A stretch of 64,000 nt of DNA. Origin: Euonymus europaeus. Lineage: Eukaryota; Streptophyta; Magnoliopsida; Celastrales; Celastraceae. Every line of letters starts with the position of its first letter. Position 1 is the first letter of the stretch. Of the stretch, positions 9,982 to 19,137 are shown in pieces. The position numbers were made by a program, and so were the translations under genes. The DNA lies in contig OY756961.1 of the NCBI GenBank assembly GCA_963580455.1, positions 22,859,001 through 22,923,000 of the forward strand, given 5' to 3'. The notes under the pieces were generated by a model that worked only from the letters and a program-made list of their open reading frames with translations, searched no databases and was not told the origin of the DNA.

Positions 9982-12768
9982 TCAGTTCCCTCTAGTGGAC
10001 AACATTGCCTCTTCAATTCTCCTGACGACGATGCTTAGACTGGCACCACTTTCCAGAGCTTTAACTGCAGCTCGGTGGGCATGTCTGTGCCATTTGAGAA
10101 GGTTGTAAGATTGTAGAACTGACCATCTTGCCTGATTCGACATCTGATACAGGTGAATGCAAAAAGGGCAGAAGTTAAACAGGCTGTGATGAAATATCCT
10201 AAAAACACACCAGGTGGAGACTTACCTGCACTACAGACAATGGAGGTTGCAAAAGAACACAGATGCTTTTAAACAAATTTTCATCGTTCTCTCCACCCTC
10301 AGCCTCTCCATAAACAAGAGCTTCTGCTGCAATGCCAGCAAAAAGTACCATGCAGTACCTGACAATAGTTTTTTCTACTTATTACAAGCAATTACATGAT
10401 ATTGCTGCAGGGCTCACTGGTTGACATTATTTGCACTACAATGTAATTTTTTTTTATTCCAGTGCATTATGTCTCCAACAATTTAAAGGCTGTTTCAGCT
10501 ACCACAAGTAATTTGATTCAAAATTACGCTCATAAAAAAGGTCATTGCAGGCTTAAGAAAGTTCTTTCTTTGAAAATGCAAACATGACAAACTTCATTTT
10601 CAATGAAAATTAGAATAAAATGCAATACATTACTGTTGAAGTACAAACCAGCACAGACCGAAAGCAAATATTTAAGATTAAAAAAGGGTAAAAATTTGTC
10701 ACACATTTACTTGTTCATCATAACCAATCATATTCTTTCAGCCAATGGAAGCATAAAACACATTGAATCTTGCAACCTCATTTCATGTCGTGATTACCTA
10801 TCAAAGGCAGTGCCACTAAGCCGCCCTTCAGCAAGTTCACTGTTCAATTTCTCATCCCAAAACTGGGTTCCTGCCTGTTAGAGACACTAAATTAGTCCAT
10901 TCTAATTATTTAAAGTGTGTTAAAGTCAATTTGACTCTCAAATCATATAAAAAAAATAGAGTTGTGATCATTAAAGCTTTATATATAGACAAAAAGATTA
11001 TACTCCCAACAAAGAATTTGAGAACTCAAACGAGTTTTAACTTGCATAACATTACTCCACTGCAATGATTTAGAATTCATTAAATGTTCCGCTGAGCAGC
11101 AATAAGAAACGATTACATCTCACTGCATAGGAAGTTGGTATAATTTGAAAAATGAAACCCAAGGAAATATGGGAACAAAATGTACCTGGCCTTGAATGCC
11201 TGCCTGAACTGCAACAATTGGGTCTAATATCACCCCACGAATGGGGCACCCCATAAGGTATGCTGCAAATACAAGGATAAATGATCATCTGATGCAATGA
11301 ACTCTCCTAATATGTTTAGTCTATGAATGCTTGCTAACAAAACATAACCCAGCCCTCCCTGGCACACGTCATAAGAAGAAAAAGAAAGAAATGTTTGGAT
11401 TTTGCACAAAATTTAAAAATAGCTTTCAACCTTAGAATATTGCTTTTTGCCCAACTTTAAAAGGCACAGAAATTACACAGGAAAAAAGGTCATATAAATC
11501 ATATTCCCAAACTACAAAATTTAAGCAAACAAATGTACCACATACCAATCAGAAGATGACCCGCTTCATGAACGAGAATTCGGCGCTTCTGAGGAGGCCA
11601 ATAACTTGAGATTTGAGCTAAGCAGCAACCACCAAGGAAGATCGAATCTAAGAAAGCTAGCCCCAAGACAGCCGCAAGATTGGTTCTAACATCAATTCCT
11701 TGTGAAAGAAGAAAAGATACTCCGCCAATAAAGGCAACAAAAACAGCCCTTGAACTTCCAGAAAATCCCCACTTCTTTGGAGAAAGTTTAGACACTGGAC
11801 AAGAGAACAGAGTAAACCGGAAGGAACGACTGAGTTAGTTTCTATCTTCATAATCACCTTTGTACTCAAAGAATGTCATTTTGGAATCTTCTCTACTCAA
11901 CAAACAAAGTGCCAACAAAAGAGGGATGAAATATATAAGAAGTCCAGTAATCTAATCACCTTCTAAACCAGTGGAAGACTTCAACAAAGCTGGCTTAACA
12001 TCTCTAGTTCCTTCCAGAACTACAAAAATTAAAGCAGAAGACAGTAACCATAAGCCATATTTTCACACAATCACTGCTAATTGTGAAGCTAAGGAATAAA
12101 AATAGCAACTTCTTTCTCCTCAATTTCCATAATAATCAACGACGCTATCACATTATTCAATGCATAGCCCGAACGATATCAATAGCCAACTTAACAGTAT
12201 TAGTACTCAATTAAGAATCATCAAATTAAAAGTAATCAACAGAGAACCCAAAAACTTTACTGACATCCTGCATCCATCACTCAATCAATTAAGCCGATCA
12301 ACGATAAAGCAACCAAGAACTGAAATAAGTAATACCAATATTTCTGAATTTTCCAAAATTGGGCAAGAAACCCCTCTCCTTGAGAAACCGATATGCACTG
12401 CCAACAAGCCTCATATCATTTGCATTCAAGCACGTGTCCAAAACGTCCCAATCCCTCTCTAGCCCACCGTAGAGCCCCAGCTTGCCAAGTCGAATCGTAT
12501 TTGACGAGGTTACATCATCTATTAACTCAACTGGGTTATTGTTCTTCTTGCTCGTTTCAATCGTTTTTAGGAACCTGAGAGCTCTGGCGAGGTCCTTGCG
12601 CTTCACTGCCTCCTCGTACTCTTGCCATTCTCTCAAAGCTCTGGAAAAAATGCGATTGGGTTTCCTACCTACTCGTGATTGGGAGACAGGAAAAGAAATC
12701 GGGAAGATAGAGAGAAAGCGAGGGAAAATCTGTGGGTGTGGAGGAGAAGAGGAAAGGCAGAAAGCCAT
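9982..12768 (-). CDS. Plastid FtsH-like (M41-type) metalloprotease without an AAA domain
   Basis: Seven exons, in transcript order: 12768-12336, 12019-11960, 11794-11546, 11262-11186, 10874-10798, 10358-10226 and 10143-9982; 396 residues. The N-terminus (MAFCLSSSPPHPQIFPRF, then Ser/Arg-rich) looks like a chloroplast transit peptide. Two hydrophobic stretches encoded by exon 3 (FVAFIGGVSFLL and AAVLGLAFLDSIFLGG) suggest membrane segments. HEAGH at residues 240-244 is the zinc-binding HEXXH motif. Later LFAGIAAEALVYGEAEGGEND matches the FtsH peptidase block that supplies the third metal ligand (Asp). No ATPase domain is present. It resembles the Arabidopsis family that includes VIR3 and the 'stress regulated protein' At5g27290 (from memory), so a thylakoid role is inferred. 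A Met 25 codons upstream is in frame; I prefer the one with transit-peptide character. All borders are GT-AG. Confidence 0.9.
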
Positions 12769-13080
12769 GGAAGAGCAAGGGGCGCTTGTTACTAATGGGC
12801 CATCACATATATGCGGCTCCAACTGATGCTGGATCGGATCCAATCCAAAAGCCCCTAATTTGGATTTGGGCTAGGCTGAGCCCAACAGTTTTTTGAATAT
12901 TTTTTGATATGCTAGTCGTACCCAATTTTTACTAAATACACCACTCTTCAAAAACTCCTATAAAAGTTACACATTTACGAATTCACCTCGAATTTCATTT
13001 TTTTCCCAATTTTTACTTAAGACATCCTACCACACTTTCAGATATTTCGTCAAATAAGTTCCAAACTCATTTTCATAGCG
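12769..13080. promoter_or_regulatory. Left remnant of the metalloprotease/PGK divergent promoter
   Basis: 312 bases between the metalloprotease start codon and the Copia 5' LTR. It contains GGGCCA- and TGGGCT-type motifs (12796-12800 and 12867-12883 region). It would carry the metalloprotease core promoter and 5' UTR; more distal elements now lie beyond the retrotransposon. Confidence 0.35.
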
Positions 13081-13511
13081 TGATAAATTGGATTTACGGA
13101 GGTTTTGCTTCTTGTTGTTCTGCTGCTCGTATTCCACTTCTTGAAAGAGTTAGGGCTTCAAAGTTCTTTATTGGGCTTCTAAGCTTGTGGTCTTTTGTTT
13201 ATATTGGGCTTGTTTTTTTATTTATTCTTTCTATCTTTTGTTTGGGCTAAGCCCGTTATTGTTTAGTCATAGTTTGTCTTTTTCTTATTTCAAATCATTA
13301 TTTTTTCTTCTTAATGGTCATGTCAATATGACCGTTGCTATCAGATGTATATAAATCTTTGTACTTCACATCTGTAAGTTTTAGCAATGAATTTCAAATT
13401 CATAGCAACCTTCTTCTTCTCCTTCTTTATGTCTCTGTCTCTTCTTCTTCTGCTGCACATTTGAACTAGCAAATACGCCTACAAAAACATCAGTAAATAC
13501 AATTTATGTTA
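13081..13511 (+). repeat. 5' LTR of the Copia element
   Basis: 431 bp beginning TGATAAATT and ending AATTTATGTTA, which form imperfect terminal inverted repeats. A TATATAAA box at 13348-13355 is the likely promoter of the genomic RNA. Confidence 0.95.
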
Positions 13512-16500
13512 TGGCATCGGAGCCAACAGATCCTTCCAATTCAATTACTCAAGTGCTCACAGAAGCAATCAATTTTATGAGGGCACAACCCTCATTGGCA
13601 AATGCAAATGCCAATTCTTCTACTGAAGGAACTTCCTCAGAAGTTCTTAATTTATTATCTCAATTGAGTTCTACTATGCCTACTCCTGTGATTAACACCA
13701 CCACCTCCGCACCTTTACTTCCTACCCCTCCCATTTTTTCTGTTCCTCCCATCATAACCCCATCCTACAACCTTCCTTCTGTCACTACTCCTACAACAGA
13801 TCCTTATATCAATCCCTACACAATTTTACCCAATGACTTTGGTGTTAACAAAATTATATCCATTGAGCTGGTTGGCCCAAATTATCATGTTTGGAGCTCA
13901 AATATGCTAGATGCTTTGGAAGCTCGCAATAAAATGGGTTTTATAGATGGTACCTTATCTATGCCTCCCATTTCTGATCCTAATCATCGTCTGTGGAAGC
14001 GGGCAAATAGTCTTCTCAAGACCTGGATTTCTAACACCGTCTCTCCTCAGATCCTCAATAGCATATCAGGCTGGAAAACAATTCAAGAATTATGGTCAGA
14101 TTTGAAAAATCGCTATTCCGCATCAAATGAAACCAGAATCTTTGAAATTTTCAGACAGCTAGCCACAATCAAACAAGGTGCGCTTTCTATTACAGATTAT
14201 TTTTCCAAAATCAAAGGTTACTGGGATGAAACACAGGCATATGATGAGGTTCCAGGCTGCAAGTGTGGTCACTGTTGCTGTATGGCTGAAGTTCTCAAGA
14301 CTATATTTACTAAAAGAGACAAGGAAAGAGTGATGCAGTTTTTGATGGGCTTGAATGAGAATTTTAATCATGTCAGTAGTCAAATTCTTTTGATGAGTCC
14401 TTTTCCTACAGTGGATAAAGCTTTTCACATTATCCTACAAGAGGAAACTAAGCAATCTGTCACTCATTCTGACAAGGTGATCTCCACTGAAGCTCTAGCT
14501 ATGGCAGTCAACAAACCTTTCTTTAACAATTCCAGAAATAATTTTAAGGCTTCTCAAGGCAACAAGCAAGGGGATATTTTCAAGCCGCAGACATCCAAAC
14601 AGAACCTATTCTGCAACTACTGCAAGAAAGATAATCACACTATTGACAAATGCTACAGGCTGATTGGAAAGAAATCTAGGCAGAATTCTAATCCCAACTT
14701 CCATACTGCTAATCAAGTTAGTACTCAAGCTAGCACAGCTGATACTGCTCATGCTTTGGATCTAAACAATGATCAATGTCAACAAATTATAGCCTTTCTC
14801 AAGTCTAAGGTAACTGCTTCTTCAGACACCTCTTTACCAGAAGGGCAGCATCACTTTGCCAATATGACAGCCCTTTCAGGTACCTCAAACTCTTCTAAAT
14901 CTACTACTTGGATTGTTGACAGTGGCGCCTCTGATCATGTCATATGCAATGCTTCTTTTTATCATACATCTCATCCTACTACTAATGCATTTGTCTTTCT
15001 ACCTAATGGTCACAAACACATAATCACTCATATTGGTACAGTCCGACTTAATGACAAAATCACTCTATCCAATGTCCTTTGTGTTCCTAGTTTTAATTTT
15101 AACCTAATTTCAGTTAGTAAAATTACACAAGAACATAATTTATCTGTCAACTTTACACCAACAAACTGTGAATTGCAGGAACTAGGCACTTTGAGGAAGA
15201 GTGTGATGGGGATGCAATCTAGAGGCTTATATTTATATCACAAAGTTGAAGATCAAAACTCAAGTCATCTAGGTTTAATAAACTCTGTTTTTTCTGCCAA
15301 GATATGGCATATGAGGCTAGGGCATCCTTCATCCAGTGTTGCTAGACTTTTACCTAAGACTTTAAGAGGAGATCATGATCAATGTATAGACTGTCAATTA
15401 GGAAAGATGAAGAGAAAACCTTTTTGTACTAGTTCTACCTCCTCTAATGAAACTTTCAGTTTGGTTCATATGGATATATGGGGGCCCAGCTCTACTGTTT
15501 CAATTGACGGTTATAGATATTTCTTAACAGTGGTAGATGATTATTCAAGAGCAACTTGGGTTTATCTAATGCACTCAAAGGATGAAACTATAACTTATAT
15601 AAAGATTTTTATAAATTATGTTAAAAATCAGTTTAATAAGTCCCTAAAAACCCTTAGAACTGATAATGGTAAGGAATTTCTAATGGATGATTTTTACATG
15701 CATGAAGGCATTATCCATCATAAAACATGTCCTTACACACCCCAACAAAATGGGGTGGTGGAGAGGAAACATCAAACCATTCTTAATATGGCTAGAACAC
15801 TGCGTATTCATAGTGGTTTAGCAGATACTTTTTGGTCCTTCTGTATACAAACAGCAGTCTATTTAATAAATAGATTGCCTACACGAGTAATTGATAATTA
15901 TACTCCTTATCAAATATTATACAATAAACCAGTTACTTATGATCACTTAAGAGTTTTTGGCTGTTTTTGTATAGCTAAGAATAATAAACATGTCTCTAAG
16001 TTTCAACCTAAAGCTGTACCAGCTATTTTCATAGGATATCCAATAGGTGTTAAAGGTTATAGGCTCTTAGATTTACAAACTCATGAATTATTTACCTCTA
16101 GAGATGTATGTTTCTATGAATCTAAATTTCCTTTTAAATCTCAAACTAACACTTCCACAACAGAGTTGTCAGCATCCACAACACATAATCATGATCACAC
16201 AGTTATTTCACAGTCACCAGTTTCAACTACCACTACTAGAATTAAAAGAAAACCTGCATATTTGGCTGATTACCATTGTGAAGTAGCTGCATCTAGTTTA
16301 TCTCCTCCACTGCATCATCCATCTGAGCATGTCACCCATTCCCTGTCACATACTCATTTTTTAGCAAACATAATTAAAATCCAGGAACCTACTAGATATC
16401 AACAAGCTTTAAAGGATCCAAATTGGATTAAAGCTATGCAATCAGAAATGACAGCCTTAGAAAATAACCAAACTTGGGAAATCACTACATTACCTCAAGA

Positions 16501-17932
16501 TAGAAAGCCTATAGGAAGCAAGTGGGTATATAAAATCAAATATAATGTTGATGGTATTGTGGAAAGATATAAAGCACGCTTAGTGGCTCAAGGTTTTAGT
16601 CAAACAGAGGGTTTTGACTATTCAGCCACTTTTGCACCAGTGGTTAAAATTACCACTGTTAGACTATTTTTGGCCTTAACAGCCATGCATAATTGGTCCT
16701 TGCATCATTTAGATGTTCAAAATGCATTTTTAAATGGGGATTTAGAAGAGGAAGTTTATATGAAACTTCCTCCTGGTCATTATTTACAGAATAAACCTAA
16801 TATAGTTTGTAGACTTAGGAAATCTATTTATGGACTTAAACAAGCTAGTAGACAATGGAATCAAAAATGCAAAGATGCTTTAATTCGTTTTGGTTTTGTG
16901 CAAAGTAAGGCAGATTACTCTCTCTTTCACTATCATAATAAAGGAAATATTATTTTTTTGCTTCTATATGTAGATGATATGGCCGTTGGTGGAAATAATG
17001 AAACACTTATCACTCATTTTAAAACCTACATAGCTTCTTGTTTTAAAATTAAGGACTTAGGTCCTTTGAAATATTTCTTAGGCTTAGAAATTCATAGGAC
17101 TGCTACATCTTTATCTATTTCTCAACAAAAGTATGCTACAGATTTGATTAAAGATGCTCACTTGTTAGATTCTAAGATAGTTAAGTCTCCCTTAGACACA
17201 AATACCAAACTTTCTATTACTCAAGGTACTCCTTTAGCAGATCCGTTTCAATATCAACGTCTTGTTGGGAGACTTATGTATCTCACAATTACACGCCCTG
17301 ACATTACGTTCACAGTTAATACCCTAAGTCAATTTATGCATCATCCCACAAATTTTCATATGCATGCTGCTCTTAGAGTTTTGAAATATGTTAAAGGGAC
17401 CCTTCAACAGGGCCTCCTTTATCATGTTACTAACCAGTTGCAGGTAGAAGGCTTTTGTGATGCTGACTGGGCAGCTTGTGTGGATACCAGACGTTCTGTG
17501 ACTGGTTTTTGCATAAAATTGGGCAATGCTCTAGTTTCTTGGAAATCCAAGAAACAAAAAACGGTTTCTCGATCCTCCGCAGAAGCAGAGTATCGAGCTA
17601 TGGCATCTGCTACTTCAGAACTTTCATGGCTCTACAATTTATTGACAGAAATGCAAATCAAAATCAAGACTCCTATGATTCTTCACTGTGATAATAAAGC
17701 AGCCATACATATAGCAACCAATCCGGTTTTCCATGAAAGAACCAAGCATATTGAGCTGGATCTTCATTATACAAGAGAAAAAGTAGAACAAGGCATCATC
17801 AAGCTTACACACCTGGTTTCTGTCGATCAACCTGGAGATCTTCTGACTAAACCGCTTCCCATTCACAAGATTTCTCATCATTTGCGCAAGCTGAACATGA
17901 TCATTGATCCTGATCAGCTTGAGGGGGGGTGA
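13511..17932 (+). CDS. Copia gag-pol polyprotein
   Basis: An intact 1,473-codon frame encoding the retrotransposon capsid and enzymes. Gag ends with a CX2CX4HX4C zinc knuckle (C368, C371, H376, C381). The aspartic protease has a DSGA motif with Asp near residue 470. The integrase shows the His-His-Cys-Cys region (WHMRLGHPS to CIDCQLGK) and the catalytic Asp, Asp and Glu (HMDIWGP, RTDNGKEF, NGVVERKH). Reverse transcriptase has the YVDD box at 1153-1156. RNase H has CDADWA and SRSSAEAEYRAM. No stops or frameshifts occur, so all enzymes look functional. The stop codon TGA is also the first three bases of the 3' LTR. Confidence 0.97.
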   Translation: MASEPTDPSNSITQVLTEAINFMRAQPSLANANANSSTEGTSSEVLNLLSQLSSTMPTPVINTTTSAPLLPTPPIFSVPPIITPSYNLPSVTTPTTDPYINPYTILPNDFGVNKIISIELVGPNYHVWSSNMLDALEARNKMGFIDGTLSMPPISDPNHRLWKRANSLLKTWISNTVSPQILNSISGWKTIQELWSDLKNRYSASNETRIFEIFRQLATIKQGALSITDYFSKIKGYWDETQAYDEVPGCKCGHCCCMAEVLKTIFTKRDKERVMQFLMGLNENFNHVSSQILLMSPFPTVDKAFHIILQEETKQSVTHSDKVISTEALAMAVNKPFFNNSRNNFKASQGNKQGDIFKPQTSKQNLFCNYCKKDNHTIDKCYRLIGKKSRQNSNPNFHTANQVSTQASTADTAHALDLNNDQCQQIIAFLKSKVTASSDTSLPEGQHHFANMTALSGTSNSSKSTTWIVDSGASDHVICNASFYHTSHPTTNAFVFLPNGHKHIITHIGTVRLNDKITLSNVLCVPSFNFNLISVSKITQEHNLSVNFTPTNCELQELGTLRKSVMGMQSRGLYLYHKVEDQNSSHLGLINSVFSAKIWHMRLGHPSSSVARLLPKTLRGDHDQCIDCQLGKMKRKPFCTSSTSSNETFSLVHMDIWGPSSTVSIDGYRYFLTVVDDYSRATWVYLMHSKDETITYIKIFINYVKNQFNKSLKTLRTDNGKEFLMDDFYMHEGIIHHKTCPYTPQQNGVVERKHQTILNMARTLRIHSGLADTFWSFCIQTAVYLINRLPTRVIDNYTPYQILYNKPVTYDHLRVFGCFCIAKNNKHVSKFQPKAVPAIFIGYPIGVKGYRLLDLQTHELFTSRDVCFYESKFPFKSQTNTSTTELSASTTHNHDHTVISQSPVSTTTTRIKRKPAYLADYHCEVAASSLSPPLHHPSEHVTHSLSHTHFLANIIKIQEPTRYQQALKDPNWIKAMQSEMTALENNQTWEITTLPQDRKPIGSKWVYKIKYNVDGIVERYKARLVAQGFSQTEGFDYSATFAPVVKITTVRLFLALTAMHNWSLHHLDVQNAFLNGDLEEEVYMKLPPGHYLQNKPNIVCRLRKSIYGLKQASRQWNQKCKDALIRFGFVQSKADYSLFHYHNKGNIIFLLLYVDDMAVGGNNETLITHFKTYIASCFKIKDLGPLKYFLGLEIHRTATSLSISQQKYATDLIKDAHLLDSKIVKSPLDTNTKLSITQGTPLADPFQYQRLVGRLMYLTITRPDITFTVNTLSQFMHHPTNFHMHAALRVLKYVKGTLQQGLLYHVTNQLQVEGFCDADWAACVDTRRSVTGFCIKLGNALVSWKSKKQKTVSRSSAEAEYRAMASATSELSWLYNLLTEMQIKIKTPMILHCDNKAAIHIATNPVFHERTKHIELDLHYTREKVEQGIIKLTHLVSVDQPGDLLTKPLPIHKISHHLRKLNMIIDPDQLEGG
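13512..13524 (+). other. Primer-binding site (initiator Met tRNA type)
   Basis: TGGCATCGGAGCC directly follows the LTR. It matches the usual plant initiator-tRNA primer site TGGTATCAGAGCC at 11 of 13 positions. The gag-pol ATG overlaps this site: its A is the last LTR base. Confidence 0.8.
17921..17929 (+). other. Polypurine tract
   Basis: GAGGGGGGG immediately upstream of the 3' LTR, the expected primer for plus-strand DNA synthesis. Confidence 0.85.
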
Positions 17933-18363
17933 TAAATTGGATTTACGGAGGTTTTGCTTCTTGTTGTTCTGCTGCTCGTATTCCACTTCTTGAAAGAGTT
18001 AGGGCTTCAAAGTTCTTTATTGGGCTTCTAAGCTTGTGGTCTTTTGTTTATATTGGGCTTGTTTTTTTATTTATTCTTTCTATCTTTTGTTTGGGCTAAG
18101 CCCGTTATTGTTTAGTCATAGTTTGTCTTTTTCTTATTTCAAATCATTATTTTTTCTTCTTAATGGTCATGTCAATATGACCGTTGCTATCAGATGTATA
18201 TAAATCTTTGTACTTCACATCTGTAAGTTTTAGCAATGAATTTCAAATTCATAGCAACCTTCTTCTTCTCCTTCTTTATGTCTCTGTCTCTTCTTCTTCT
18301 TCTGCTGCACATTTGAACTAGCAAATACACCTGCAAAAACATCAGTAAATACAATTTATGTTA
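17930..18363 (+). repeat. 3' LTR of the Copia element
   Basis: 434 bp, identical to the 5' LTR except for one extra TTC unit in the trinucleotide run near 18290-18302 and two substitutions in the last 40 bases (GCCTAC versus ACCTGC). Followed directly by the TAGCG target duplication. Confidence 0.95.
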
Positions 18364-18368
18364 TAGCG

Positions 18369-19137
18369 AAATCAAAACAAAAAATATGAGCATATCAAAC
18401 GTATTTTCGAACATTTAAAAGCATTTAACTCTCTGAGAAACTTTTAGAAAATTTAACGATAGTTTTGCACAAAGATCAGACGAATTAACAAACGAAAGTC
18501 GCAAGAAATAAAAAGAACGAGGAGAGTTATATAGAATTTTATATCTGAAGGGAGATATATATCAAATTGAAACACCAAAGAAGGAAAGAAATAGTGATAG
18601 TGGGTGAGGGAAGAAAGAAAAAGATTAAGATAAAAGTGATATGAACACGAGCAAGATTTATATATGAAATTTTTGGATGTTTAATGAGATAAACTTGAAA
18701 AAAATGAGGAGTTTTGCTAGAAAAGATACATTTAATTTATTATCTGTTTTCCTATTTCTTGTACTTCGTATTTAAAAAAAAAATCGACTAACCTTTTAAT
18801 TATCATTCTTTTAAAAATGAACAACCAAATATATGTTTTCATTTATTTCCTTTAAAGAAATAGGCCAAAAAGCCCAAACCAGCAAGCCACTCATAGGCCA
18901 TAGCCCACAGAAACATTTGGGCCAATGTTACTTCTCATAACCAGGATCTCTCAATACTCAATAGTCTATACAAATACTTGTCCAATATTTCCTCTTTCAT
19001 TGTCTTTGCTTTGCCGCTTCTATCACAATTTCTCTATCTTGATCATTGTAAATGTCACCGTCGTTTTCTCTATCCTTTGATCCGTGTCTGTGCTGTGTTG
19101 ATTATTGGGTTGTTTTTGTTTGTTGCAGTGTGTATCA
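18369..19137 (+). promoter_or_regulatory. PGK promoter and 5' UTR
   Basis: Upstream region of PGK. Several GGCC/GCCCA motifs of site II type cluster at 18863-18923 (AGGCCA, AGCCCA, GGGCCA), fitting a housekeeping gene. A TATACAAAT box lies near 18967. A polypyrimidine tract and TTGTTGCAG at 19120-19128 suggest a 5' UTR intron ending 9 bases before the start codon. Confidence 0.45.

Larger units (their letters stand above)
13081..18363 (+). mobile_element. Complete Ty1/Copia LTR retrotransposon
   Basis: A 5,283 bp element with two LTRs, a primer-binding site, one uninterrupted gag-pol frame and a polypurine tract, flanked by the 5 bp target duplication TAGCG (13076-13080 and 18364-18368). Domain order gag-protease-integrase-reverse transcriptase-RNase H defines Copia. 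The compact size, short LTRs and single frame resemble the Ale/Retrofit lineage, which is an inference. The LTRs differ by two substitutions and one TTC-repeat unit, so the insertion is recent. It lies between the divergently transcribed metalloprotease and PGK genes. Confidence 0.98.

Noticed and set aside
12160..12826. Plus-strand open frames of 61-114 codons
   Set aside because: They lie opposite exon 1 and intron 1 of the metalloprotease gene, which is supported by splice sites and motif content.
12769..12843. Upstream in-frame Met (12843) as start of the metalloprotease
   Set aside because: The extra 25 residues interrupt the transit-peptide-like N-terminus; the Met at 12768 gives a typical start. 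Not excluded outright.
13081..18363. Integrated plant virus
   Set aside because: LTRs, target duplication, primer site and Copia domain order identify an LTR retrotransposon; no movement or envelope-type gene is present.
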